A stretch of DNA of 64,000 bases from Tretioscincus oriximinensis (taxonomy: Eukaryota; Chordata; Lepidosauria; Squamata; Gymnophthalmidae). The DNA is taken from NCBI GenBank assembly GCA_022410635.1, contig JAJVDF010000963.1, positions 124,001 to 188,000 on the forward strand, in the 5' to 3' direction. Made by a program: the position numbers and the translations under genes. Below are positions 24,509 through 35,512 of this stretch, piece by piece; the stretch's first letter is position 1, and each line of letters starts with the position of its first letter. The notes under the pieces were generated by a model. That model saw only the letters and a program-made list of their open reading frames with translations. It was not told the DNA's origin and searched no databases.

Positions 24509-25326
24509 TGGGTGAGTGACATCAAAGTGGCAAATGCACTTCAATTTAAACAAGTGCACATTGGGGCAAAGAACTCCAACTACTCCTACCATCTGATGGG
24601 AACAAAGCTTTCTGTAAGTGAGCAAGAAAAAGATCTTGGGGTGTTGGTGGACAATTCGATGAAGATGTCAACCCAGTGTGCAGCAGCAGCAAAAAAGACA
24701 AACTCCATGTTGGGGATAATAAGGAAAGGCATCGAAAACAAGTGTTCAATTCTGGTCACCACATCTCAAGAGGGATATTGTGGAACTAGAGAAGGTGCAG
24801 AAAAGGGCAAAAAGAATGATCAAGGGTATGGAGCACCTGCCTTGTGAAGTCAGGCTGCAACATCAGGGCCTCTTCTGCCTCGAAAGGCAACGTTTGAGAG
24901 ATGATCTGATTGAAGTGTACAAAATCATGCATGGGATGGATAGGGTGAATAGAGAAAAAATGTTTGATGGACAGAAAAGTGAGAACAGACAAAGGAAAGT
25001 ATTTTTTCACCCAGAGGGTCAATGGCCTGTGGAATTTACTTCCTGAAGAGGTAGTGGTATCTAACAGCTTGGATATCTTCAAGAGAGGACTAGACAGGTT
25101 TATGTACGTCAAGGGTATAAATGGGTACTAGGATGGATGTCTGGATGCTGCCTCTGAGATGGAGCAACAGGCAGGACTCCTGAAATACCATTTGCATGAA
25201 CAGGTGCATATTGTGCTTTCCTCTGTTCGGACTGCCCAGGTGCATCAGGTGGGCCTCTGTGTGAGACAGAAGGCTGGACTAGATGGGCTGTGGCCTGATC
25301 CAGTATGGCTCTTCTTATGTTCTTAA
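24509..25326 (+). mobile_element. CR1 LINE, C-terminal reverse transcriptase and 3' UTR (pseudogene)
   Basis: The reading frame carries CR1 motifs: LSVSEQEKDLGVLVDNSMKM, then AKKTNSMLGIIRKGIE; in another frame VQKRAKRMIKGMEHL and RQRLRDDLIEVYKIMHGMD. The frame changes near 24745, where a piece is missing, so the element is dead. It is 5' truncated at about 24509 and ends with CTTCTTATGTTCTTAAA, the usual squamate CR1 3' end. The 3' UTR words (CAGGTGCATCAGGTGGGCCT) recur, inverted, at 58896-58920. Confidence 0.9.
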
Positions 25327-25350
25327 ATTTCACGCTGAGTGCTGGCTGCT

Positions 25351-25563
25351 CATGCGCACAGCACGGCACTGTGGAGGCAGCTATCATGGGCGAGGTTCTT
25401 CCAAAGCAAAGAGAGCATAGCCAACTGCCCTGCTTCCACACTCATGCCAGGCACAACTTCACTTGCTTTGGAATCAACTGCCCTGCATTTGTCCTCTTTC
25501 CTTTGGAAGCACCTCCCCCATGATGGCTGCCTCCACAGTGCCGCACTTTGCACATGTGCAGCA
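25351..25563. mobile_element. Fold-back repeat F2 next to the CR1 end
   Basis: GGCACTGTGGAGGCAGCTAT and CATGGGCGAGGTTCTTCCAA (25365-25404) are mirrored by the complement of 25500-25541, which reads GGCACTGTGGAGGCAGCCAT and CATGGGGGAGGTGCTTCCAA. Arms are about 55 bp at roughly 88% identity, spaced by about 85 bases that hold a direct repeat of CAACTGCCCTGC. It begins just beyond the CR1 3' end. Overlapping ORFs on both strands here only reflect the palindrome. Confidence 0.8.
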
Positions 25564-25865
25564 CAAAATTCGAATAGTGCCAGAGAACAGGTAAGATAAC
25601 CTTACCTGAACTCCCTAGGGTGCATCAGCGCAACCTGATAATGCTGTCCATGCACCGCCACTGCTACTAAAATTAAAATAAGTAACTTTACTCAAGACAA
25701 GACAATTCTATGGTTGTGCTAAACTTACAACAAATATATCCTACTTTCAAAGCAATGCAACTAGATTGAGACTCTGGCAAATGACAACACACAGAGGACA
25801 AAATCATATTTCAAATCAATATCATTGTTTTAATTACCAGTAAATTTAGGCCTGATTCACACTTA

Positions 25866-25949
25866 GTTCCAGAAAGTGGCCTAAGAAAGGCTTGCTCACT
25901 AGCCCACAATGGCATGTGAACAGAAGGCCTCTTACACGCTTTCTGGAAC
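25866..25949. repeat. Short fold-back repeat F3
   Basis: GTTCCAGAAAGTGGCCTAAG is mirrored by the complement of the right end, GTTCCAGAAAGCGTGTAAGA. The arms continue weakly through AGGC and CTCACT/TTCACA. It is 84 bp long, preceded by GGCCTGATTCACACTTA, a word type seen at the ends of family F1. Confidence 0.6.
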
Positions 25950-28261
25950 AGCACTGAGCAACTCAGAACAACACCCCTATTATTGAATCCAGGATGCAGT
26001 AGCTTTAGGCTAACACAGTCTAGTGCAGAGGGAAATTCTTGATGCTGCTACACAAACGGGAAACAGGGGGAAACACAGCTATCTGGCCAAGACTGTCTCA
26101 ACTAGACTGGATTGAATGGCTACTAATCCCAATGGCTGTATGAATATATTTCTAAATATACTCTTGAGATATGAGCTAGTCTGTGCAACTAGTTACCATT
26201 GAGAGAGTAGGGTGACATACTGAATGTTCATCTGTCTTTAACTAACCTGAGAGGCAAGTGTGTCAATTTCACAAAGTTGTGAGTTGTTAATAGTAGCAGA
26301 AGAAGTTAACCAAAACTACTGATTAAGAAGGTCTTACTGTGGTCACTGTTCTGATGGATAAAATGAATCCAGATATGGAACAGAAGAGTAATTATATTAT
26401 CTGAAAGTACAAATCATTAAAACAACTTGTGCTATACAAAGAAATCCTACTCAGACTATCATTTTGCACACAAAAAAGGCAACTGAATGTTAGCAAGTCT
26501 CGGGTTTCTGCATTATACTATGTATGAAGATTTCTGATTGGTCTAATATACATAAAGCCAAACTCTTTGTTAAAAATTAACTAAACTTTTATTGATTCTC
26601 TTCTCTTCCTCCTCCAAGCAGTTCTCTTAAAACCTGAATTTTAAAGAACTGCCATTTTGATGTTGGTCTATTATCAACCACCACTTCCAATAAGGAGTGG
26701 GAGGGAAAGGATGAAGAAAAAAATCGATACATTTGTTTAACATTCCATTATGTCTGTAAGCTTAAAATGGTTAAGCTTTATTTATCTTAGTAAACATATG
26801 TACATTCACACATACGTAAAAGACAAAAAATGTGATTCACTTCAAATAGGCAAGGGAAACAGCAGCTATCATTTGAGATTTATACCAGTGGCAATTAGGT
26901 CTTTGTTTTGCCCAAGGGATGGTCAGCAGGTGCTGTTAATCAGGCAAAGTATATTATTAAATCTAACTGTGGTGTCTTCCAGCAGGGGGACATGATTGAA
27001 GTTGGTAATCATTAAATGAGACCTGCCAATTTAAAGCCATGATTTCTTATGGCCCTTCTCTATAGCATGTCTGAAGAAACATACTCCCTGAAGACAGACA
27101 GACATTACCACAATATCATGTGAGGTTTATTTTTATGCTCATCAGGCCAATCAATCAATAAATATCATAGCTAGACTCAGTTGTATGAATTGAAAGGTCA
27201 GCAATGCCACACACCAAGAAGGGAACTAGAAAATGAACTCCTCTATACAATTGTAAGGATAACTCCTAACAATTGGTTTCTGGTAGGCATACCAGGAAAA
27301 AAAATTAAATGAACTTTGAAAGTATTTGCTTTCATAAAATGAAAGTGAATGAATATGTTTCATCTTGATGTTTAACTAACAGGCCATAATTTAGTGAACT
27401 TTAATGATCAGATCATTCTGCAAACTGGGTGTCACCACTGAGAACTCTAGCTCCACTCCCCCACCCACCCAAATGCAATAGGAAGTGATCTCTTTGGAAC
27501 TCAGTATTGTATAATTTGGCTTGGAAAACAGATAGAGTTTTAACAAATGATTGTCAACAAATATCTGCAAATTATTCTATACCTCAGCCATGGAATGTTA
27601 TTGTGGTCACTATTCTCATAGCTGTCATGGCGTAGTCCCACACTCAGCTGAGGCTATGTGGCATGGCTAGGCAGCAGACGCCTGTCCATGTTGTGCCTGC
27701 CAGTCAAAGAACCCACACACTAGACAGGTACTGAGGGAAGAAGGCATTAAAAATCTGAGATTTTTTAAAAAACGCANACCTGTTGGAGGGGAGTGAAACA
27801 TGAACTGGGGAGAGGAGATGTTTGAATGGAGCGCAACTCTAGCTGGGGGTTGGGGAAGGACTTCTTGCAATACCACTGGGTATTTTTCATTTTGAAATAT
27901 GACAGCCCTAATTATCACCTCTGCCTCCATGTGAAAGGCAGCACTAACTATTCTGTTCCCACAGTGATCAGTCCAGTTCCAAACTAAAGTTGACAAAAAC
28001 TTTCCTTGTCTACTAGCTCCCTGGATCTGGTTTTACAACAATGCTATCCTAGAATATAAGGATAGCATTCTATGGCAGCCTCCAAACTGTCGCAGTTCTT
28101 TGCACATTTTAGCAACCAGAATGCCAAGAAGTAACATATGGGAAGCAATTTTTCCCACTAGTTTGATGCACACATTTGGGTGTTTCACATGGAAGTGCAT
28201 ACAATCTTCAACTCCACTTTATTTACGAATGAATATCTCCAACTTTATGTTAGAATAAAAT
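25950..28261. other. Intronic DNA, no gene seen
   Basis: AT-rich, no recognised exon or element. The short ORFs have no family motif. Confidence 0.45.
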
Positions 28262-28640
28262 AGATTTTATTATTTTTATTTTTTATTTTTTATTTATTTT
28301 ATTTATACTTATACCCCGCCCTATACCCGAAGGTCTCAGGGCGGCAAAAACAGTAAAACATCGATACAAAAATTAAAAAAGTATAAAACAATATTAAAAG
28401 TAGGGATAGAGATGGCATTTCTTCAGCTAAAGGCCAGGCAAAAGAGGTGCGTCTTCAAGGACCTTCTAAAAGAATACAACGATGATGATAGACGCACCTC
28501 GAGGGGGAGACTGTTCCAAAGACAAGGGGCAACCACTGAGAAGGCCCTAACCCGGGTTCCCACTCCACTGGCTGTTGAAAGGGGTGGTACAACCAGGAGG
28601 GCCTCTCCTGCAGATCTTAAGGATTACTGCAGATTACTGC
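28262..28640 (-). mobile_element. L2 LINE 3' end
   Basis: The A/T-rich tail (TTTTATTTTTTATTTATTTT) is followed by ATACTTATACCCCGCCCTAT, ACCCGAAGGTCTCAGGGCGG, then AGGCAAAAGAGGTGCGTCTT and GAGGGGGAGACTGTTCCAAA. This is the 3' UTR of an L2 inserted in minus orientation and 5' truncated. It contains the same 3' words as the SINE tails at 12240-12280 and 60640-60690. Confidence 0.85.
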
Positions 28641-29059
28641 CCCAGACCAGAATTAAAAGTTTATAATGAAACAGTATGACATGTTTAAAATCAATATGAG
28701 ACAATCTGTAAGCCAGCAAGTTAGATCTTGTACATATAGATAGCCCCTGAATTTATGAACTAATTCAAACCAAATTTTTGCTTGTAAAGTGGGGGGCAAT
28801 AGAATCTTAGGATAATGGCCTAAAATGCAGTGCTTGTAAAAATATTATCTTATAAAATATGAACCTGTAGAGCGAGATCTCCCTATATTAAAAACATTAT
28901 CTAATGGAGACATTTAGAATGAGTTAATTAAGCCTAATATTAATTGGTGGGTCCTGATTATCAGTATAGATAAATCTGCAAAGCTTCCATTGACTGGAGC
29001 TCAGAAATCATTCCAATATACTGTATAAGAAAAAGGACAGATCTGATCCTTCAAACTAC

Positions 29060-30360
29060 ATACCTATTAAGTCTTTAAATATGTATTTTCAGGAAGTCTA
29101 TGCATCACATTTTTCCTTTAAACTATTGGATTGGCTGAATCAAGAGAACGTCCTAGCAAGTGCACAAGCAAGATTCAGAACTGGTTTATCAACCATTGAT
29201 TATGGCTTACTACACCAACATCTTGTGGAATATTATCTTCAAAAAAAGGTGGATCACTCCATGTGGTCTTCATAGATTTCATATTAGCCTTCGAATGTCC
29301 TAAGAATATGGACAAATTAGAGATTAGCTGTAACTGTTAGGGACACTAACTGGAAAAATACAAACATGCAATGGAGTGAAACAAGACTGTGAATTGGCAC
29401 TTATTCTATTCAATATATATATTAATATCCTGACAGCAAACTTGGAGGTAGGGCATGCTCATCCTCCAACACTAATAAAATTTTCTCCACCTTTTTGTAG
29501 TCAGATAATGCAGATCTGCTGTCCTTGACCAATATAGAAGAAGAACTAGGTTTTTATACTGCACATTTCTCACTCAAAGGGACTTAAAGTAGCTTATAAG
29601 GGTATTTTTCACTCGAAGGCTTACATTCTATCTTCCCCTCCAGGCTGTGGTGGTTCCCATTTATCTAGCTGTAGTCAGTTGCAATTGCTTGCAATTCGTG
29701 CTTTTGAATAACTAGGCTTGCTAGAGCTACAAGCTACTAGAACATGCTCACCCCTCTCCACGGCTGACGCAGGACTTTGAAACCCGATCTGCCAGATGAG
29801 AGACAGTCTCCTTAGCAACTGAGCCGTTCATGCCTGCACAATGTGGAATTAAGATGTCTGCTGAAAACTTTAGATTCCTATTGGTCCATGGAAAAATTAA
29901 CTATTATCTATGACAAGTTCAAGGTGATGGCAATAATTAAGAAGTACAGCTAGAAAATAGGATCCTGCTCCATCGAAGAGCTGATGTCCTTAAAATATCT
30001 TATTAGAACCTTCCATGCAAGAAACACATGGAATATTCATATTAAAAACATCATTCCAACTGCTCAAAGGAATGTTAAAGCAATCAAAAGGTTTCATTTT
30101 GAAAGAAGCAAGTTCATTCCTGTAGGTATTCACGTATTTGTAGCAAGAGTTACTCCCCAGCTCATGTGGGCCCCAGGTGTGTACTTATAAATATGTTTCT
30201 TCTTTTGAAACATGGCAAACAAAATTTCTCCATACGTATCAAATGCAGCTGTTCAATTGGAGGTGGGCCAAAGATCAGGACTGGACTTGGATCCTTAAGA
30301 TTCACTACTGGCTAAAACTGACCTTTTATTCTGTGGGTTTGGCTCCATTAACATTTTAGA
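29060..30360 (+). pseudogene. R4-type LINE reverse transcriptase remnant
   Basis: Broken frames on the plus strand give reverse transcriptase motifs in the right order. LLDWLNQENVLASAQARFRT with GLSTIDYGLLHQHL comes first (29120-29230). Then SDNADLLSLTN, where YADD-type elements have the catalytic aspartates (29500-29533), then CLLKTLDSYWSMEKL after a SINE insertion. Next AQRNVKAIKRFHFERSKFIP with GIHVFVARVTPQLMW (30060-30170), then SPYVSNAAVQLEVG (30230). The FRTGLSTID and RFHFER...FIP pattern is that of R4/Dong-type squamate LINEs, by memory. Stops and frameshifts make it inactive. Confidence 0.7.
29537..29839 (-). mobile_element. tRNA SINE with Bov-B-like tail, inserted in the R4 LINE
   Basis: Read on the minus strand, it starts with a tRNA-like head (GGCTCAGTTGCTAAGGAGAC, with B box GGGTTTCAAAGTCC). 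It continues through GCAATTGCAACTGACTACAG and ends at TATAAAAACCTAGTTCTTCTTC. Head, body and tail match the plus copy at 61141-61445. Reverse transcriptase coding of the LINE resumes after the insertion, so the SINE arrived later. Confidence 0.85.
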
Positions 30361-30750
30361 ACTCTTGTCAGGTGAAATGGAAACATATGATGTCGAGAGA
30401 CTATCAAACAACAATTATGGAATATGAACTCCCAAAATCAGCTGAGTGAAATAACTAGGCATCCAGATAATAAACAAAGTGCAAGGATTCTCATTCCATC
30501 AATTTATCTGCACAAGTTACACACATCCAGCTTTAGAAAACCATTTACTTAAGCTGCCTTGAGCACTCCTCCAGGACAGATTTGAAGGCACTCATTATTC
30601 AGAGCAATGATGCCCATATCAATTGAATAAGATGGAAACTGTTGGTCATATGCTACTGAGCAAATTGATACTACCTAAAACATCTAGAAGAATAAAAATA
30701 TAAGATGACACAGAATGTGTATTATTTATTTNAAAAAAATATTAAATTTA

Positions 30751-31002
30751 TTAGGAATCGGAATCAGAGTTGGTAATTTTTTCTGACTCCAATGCCAGTA
30801 ATTTATCCCACAACTCTGACATAAAAGAATCAGAATTGGGCTTGTTCAGGAGTTCATTGCATCCAGTGGTGGTCCTGCTACCAGCTGTGCAACATATATT
30901 CTCACACCCATTATGACAGCTGTGTTTGCCTGGGGTTGCCACTGACATGTGGCAATTCTCACAAACCATGCTACATTCATGCAATTTAAACATTGTTTGC
31001 AT
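30751..31002 (-). other. Unrecognised cysteine-rich ORF, 83 codons
   Basis: The ORF opens at an ATG two codons after a TGA. It has ten cysteines in its first 48 residues (CSMVCENCHM, HSCHNGCENICC) that could form a zinc-binding fold, then an acidic serine-rich end (ESEKITNSDSDS). The stop overlaps a polyadenylation signal, TAATAAA, followed by an A/T run. I do not recognise the protein. It could be the last exon of a transposase or another mobile-element relic, or chance. It abuts the SINE at 31037. Confidence 0.25.
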
Positions 31003-31036
31003 GGGGTCATAATCACATATGTATTACATACTTACC

Positions 31037-31324
31037 GTGTGAGACACTGTGGCATAGAGGTAAAGAAGAATGGCCTTTCAACAGAGGTCTGCATTCGAAG
31101 TCCATGTGCTGCCATGGAGAAGGGTGAGTGCCCACTATTGGCCTTAACATCAACTAACCTAAATGTTCGGAAGTGAGCAATCACAAGTAGATGAACAGGT
31201 ACCATCACAATGCGATGGGGAAGATAGAATATAAGACTTCAGGTGAAAAATAGCCTGCAAGCCGCTTTGAGTTCTCAGAAGGGAAAAATAGGGTATAAAA
31301 ACCCAGTTCTTCTTCTTCCTCTTC
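31037..31324 (+). mobile_element. tRNA SINE with Bov-B-like tail
   Basis: A diverged head (GTGGCATAGAGGTAAAGAAG, GTCTGCATTCGAAGTCC) is followed by GGGGAAGATAGAATATAAGA, AGCCGCTTTGAGTTCTCAGA and AGGGTATAAAAACCCAGTTC, and a TTCTTCTTCCTCTTC end. The last 90 bases match the Bov-B-type 3' end shared by several squamate SINEs. Confidence 0.8.
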
Positions 31325-33787
31325 ACTCCAAATAATTAAAAAAAATTAAAGCTTCTTAATTTATTCAATTACTAATAGCTGACTAAAATGTTCTCCAGAT
31401 TTTTCTGTTGTAGCACCTTATTATTTTTTAACAATCTTTTTTGTTTTAAACTAACATACGTAACATTGTTTACTGTGTTTTTATTTCTTTCAGTGCAAAC
31501 AGTTCTAAAGTCTCTTCCCTAGTCTTTTGGGGAAACACTTATTTAGGCTATTACATTATTTAAACAACCGAAGCCAATCTCTAGGCTACTGCAATCTGTC
31601 ATAGGTAATTTATTCTAATTAAATCTAATAATTAATTTGTTCAACTCATGTCTCAGCATCCAATTGCTGTTTTCCTTTCCCCTCCCCCTCGAAAACTGTG
31701 TGTCCCTGCCATTTTATACTACAAAAAAATGATATTAACAGGCATGCAACCATTACAAACAAGATAAACGAGAGAAGCTGTTTAGAATCTTTTTTACCAA
31801 CACCATTTTGAAATAAATCTTAGGAATTAAAACAAATAAAAACTGAACTATTTTTAGGCCTTCTTGAAAAGTGAATTCCGAAAAGAATGCCGTAAGCTGT
31901 TTAAACTTTAGTTTTCTATTCCATTAATCACTTTGTTAAGTCAGACATTATTACACAGCAGTTTCTAAAAATATCAAACCAATAGTACTAATACAGAACT
32001 GATCCTTTAGTTCAGAGGTTGTATTTTAACAACCATTTTCCAAATTTAGCACACTGATTAACAGTTAAAATCAAGACAGAATTATATTTTTGCAAACCAC
32101 CACAAGTCTACCCTATATTTAAAGAATGTCCAAGTTAAAATTTGTTGTCAATACAATGTAATTATCCAAACTCTCTGTGTTATTATGGCAAGGTATATCC
32201 AAACCACAAGTTATTTTTCTGAAATGTTCAGCAATTTTAAGCATTAAAAACCATTTCAATTTTGACATTTGCATCAGATAGTTCTGTGTCCAAGATGAGA
32301 GAGGAAGATAATCCCAAAAAGTCTTTATAGTGATATAAAATGTTATATAGCACAATAAAAACCAATGCTTGATTTTCAGCAGATTGGCAAATATAAATAG
32401 AGTCAGAGTAGATGCAATACATTTATTTCTCAGTCAGCAAGCTCTCGGATTGTTTTCCACAGGTAAACTTTGAGCAACAAAAAAAGCAGCAAAAAGACAT
32501 AGGCACTTGGGCTTTACATGGACAAGACCCTATTTAAGCTGAAGCAGTGGATAGTGTAACCCAATTCTCACTTGGACTCGGAAGTATTTCAAGTGATTAA
32601 CAGGAATGGTGCTTCTGCATTGCAATCACTTCACCATTTCCTAAACACTCCAAAATAGTTCTAAATTTCCCATAAACCACCTTGCCTGAACAAACCACTT
32701 ACACAACAATCCCTATCCAACATTCTTGCAGAAAGTGCAAACGCTTATTCTGGATTTTCTGTGTTCTTCGTTCCTGTCGTGCCCACTTATCACCTTTCCA
32801 TGATTGGACAAAAGGCTAGGAGCTAGAATTGGGGAGAGCAACCAGCAGGAAACATTCCACTCTATTAGCAGATGGGAATGGTTCCCAGTAACCATTTTCT
32901 ATACATACATTCAAAACACTCCTATTCTGAATAAGAGGTGCAAACTATCTTTCCATAAGCCTTTTACTCTTGCCAAAGACAGTTTTTGTCCTCAAAAAAG
33001 ATAGCAGAATAATAAAATCCAATGTATGAACATCCTGGGTCTTATTTTAGAGAATGTGATTCAAATGTCATAATCATGGTTTGACATATCAGTGCTCACA
33101 ATTCAATACACAAGATCTTCAGACCACATTNTGATTGTGATTTGACTATTACAGTCAAAGCATAAGCAATATTTTTCCTACTTTAAAAGTAATAGAAATG
33201 AAGCTTGAAAGTATGATACTAAGTAATGAACCTGAGAGATGAGGAAAAAGAGGGATAAGGTAACCATGTCAGAAATCTAAGAATGAGCTCTAAGTGTACT
33301 CCAGATGAGGAATTAATTGCGCTATAATACTGTCTTGGTGGTCTCAATACAGTCACTAGACATTCTGTAAGGTTATCATTATGTTCCTGCTATAAAGATA
33401 AAAATAGCCAAGGAAACAAGAACATTTTCTACTCACGTAGCAGAATTAGCAGGAGAGAATTATTCTGCCAATTCTTCTATACAACTACAGCTGTTTCTTA
33501 TATCTAGTAAATACTTGCACATTAAAGGAAAATAAATAGTTTTTTAAAAAACAAACCCCACATCTTTTTATTATCTATCGTATAGCCTTCTCTTCGAACA
33601 CACAGGTTCACTGAACGTTACAGAAATTGTATGGATAAAATAAAACCATAAGTGTTAATGACCATCATTGTACTGAACATAACTCTTCGCCACCACACTC
33701 ACTTGTATTTCTGTTCCTATCCACACATACAGCTTGCCTACATAGCCTGTCCCTAAGCTTTTCAGTACTGTCATCTGAGGAAGTAGA
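31325..33787. other. Intronic DNA, no gene or repeat recognised
   Basis: AT-rich single-copy-looking sequence without supportable coding. Confidence 0.45.
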
Positions 33788-35327
33788 CTTATTTTATTTT
33801 ATTTAAATATTTTTACCCCGCCCTTCCCCCCGAAGGTGTCCAGGGCGGCTTACAAAAGTTAAAAATTCAGGTCGTCATGACCTTCACAACATTAAAACCA
33901 TAAAAGAAACACAAGAATTTAAAATGTCGTCCTCTGATGGGGGAGCTAACCCGAAAAGGCCCGGGTGAAGAGACAGGTCTTTACCAGGCGCCGAAAAGAT
34001 TGTAAAGATGGCGCCAGGCGTGCTTCCGGGGGGAGGCCATTCCATAGTATCGGGGCCACCACTGAGAAAGCTCTTCCCCGCGCCCCCGCCCCCCTTATCC
34101 TAGAGCAGGNGGGGACGACTAGAAGGCCCTCTCCTTCTGATCGCAGAGACCGGGCNGGACTATATGGGAAAAGGCGTTCCCNCAAGTATTCAGGACCCAA
34201 ACCGTTTAGGGCTTTATACGTCAGTATAAGCACCTTGAATTGGGCTCGGTAGCGAATAGGTAGCCAGTGCAGTTCTTTGAGGACCGGCGTGATGGACGTC
34301 CGGCCAGACACACCCGACAGCAGACGAGCTGCTGCATTCTGCACTAGCTCCAGCCTCNGAACCGTCTTCAAGGGAAGCCCCATGTAGAGTGCATTGCAGT
34401 AGTCTAATCTGGAGGTTACCAGAGCATGAAGAACCGTGGCCAAAGACCCCCTGTCCAGGAACGGCCGCAACTGGCGGACCAGTCGTAAGTAGGAAAATGC
34501 CGTTCTAGCTGTCGCTGCCACCTGACCTTCAAGTGACAGTGACGAGTCTAGAAGGACCCCCAGATCACGCACCTGTTCCTTCTGGAGCAAGCCTGCTCCA
34601 TCAAGAACCGGGTGTCTATCAAGTTTCTGGACACGGGATCCCTTTACCAATAGCACTTCCGTCTTGTCAGGGTTCAGCCTCAATTTGTTAGATCCCATCC
34701 AGCCCTTGACCGCCTCAGGCAACGGTCCAGCACCGCCACCACCTCACCTGATTCCGATGGCATGGGGAGATAGAGCTGGGTGTCATCAGCATATTGATGG
34801 CACCCTACTCCAAATCGCCTGATGACCTCACCCAGCGGCTTCATGTAGATGTTAAAGAGCATGGGAGACAGGATCGAACCCTGAGGCACTCCACACGAGA
34901 GCACCCAGGGTGTTGATACGCAGTCCCCCATTGCTATCTTCTGGAGTCGTCCCCGGAGGTAGGAAGAGAACCACTGCAGGACAGTACCTCCCAGTCNCAG
35001 CCCCCGAAGACGCTCCAGAAGGATGCCATGGTCGATGGTATCAAAAGCCGCTGAGAGATCCAGGAGTATCAACAGGGACCCAGTGCCCCTGTCTCTCTCC
35101 TGGAGTAGGTCATCCATCAGGGCGACCAAGGCTGTCTCGGTGCCGAACCCCCCCCTGAAGCCGGATTGACAAGGATCTAGATAATCAGCTTCTTCCAAGC
35201 GAGCCTGCAGCTGGGCGGCCACCACCCTTTCCAAGACCTTGCCCAGGTATGGTATATTCGCCACCGGGCGGTAGTTTTTCAGGACCTCCGGATCCAGGGA
35301 AGCCCTCTTGAGGAGGCCAGTCCCCAA
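33788..35327 (-). mobile_element. L2 LINE, reverse transcriptase and 3' UTR (youngest copy)
   Basis: 1.5 kb, 5' truncated, minus strand. From 35327 downward the frame has NYRPVANIPYLGKVLERVV, SGFRGGFGTETALVALMDDL, motif A ILLDLSAAFDTIDH, motif B GVPQGSILSPMLFNIYM and motif C YADDTQLYL. All catalytic aspartates are present. A frameshift around 34680-34722 moves to a second frame with KLRLNPDKTEVLLVKGS, SRLDYCNALYMGLP, QNAAARLLSG and KELHWLPIRYRAQFKVLIL, which are L2-clade C-terminal motifs. The 3' end is GTAAAAATATTTAAATAAAA. The intact motifs suggest a fairly recent insertion, but the frameshift and truncation make it inactive. Confidence 0.93.
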
Positions 35328-35465
35328 GTTCTTCTATTTCCTGCACTTTGTGGAGGTACGTTTACCTTCCATCTGACCCACGGATCCATGCATGTCCAGC
35401 CTTCCATGTACTCTTAAGGTCTTTACAGCACTGTAAACAGCCTCCTCATAGCTTGCAATTTCCAT

Positions 35466-35512
35466 AAGCCTCTGAGACATTACCCAGAATAAGACTCTGT
35501 GTGGACAGGGGC
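35466..35512. mobile_element. Fold-back MITE, family F1, right half only
   Basis: CTCTGAGACATTACCCAGAA and TAAGACTCTGTGTGGACAGG match 17438-17475 (CTCGAGACATTACCCAGAAT, AAGGCTCTGTGTGAACAAGG). The left arm is missing. Confidence 0.65.

Noticed and set aside
24512..25046. Host gene reading of the ORFs at 24.5-25.0 kb
   Set aside because: Motifs are those of CR1 reverse transcriptase with a frame break.
25305..25599. Overlapping ORFs on both strands (72-86 codons)
   Set aside because: They arise from the palindromic repeat F2; similar peptides on both strands show the symmetry.
33946..35327. Host gene reading of the two long minus ORFs
   Set aside because: They are L2 reverse transcriptase, frameshifted and 5' truncated.
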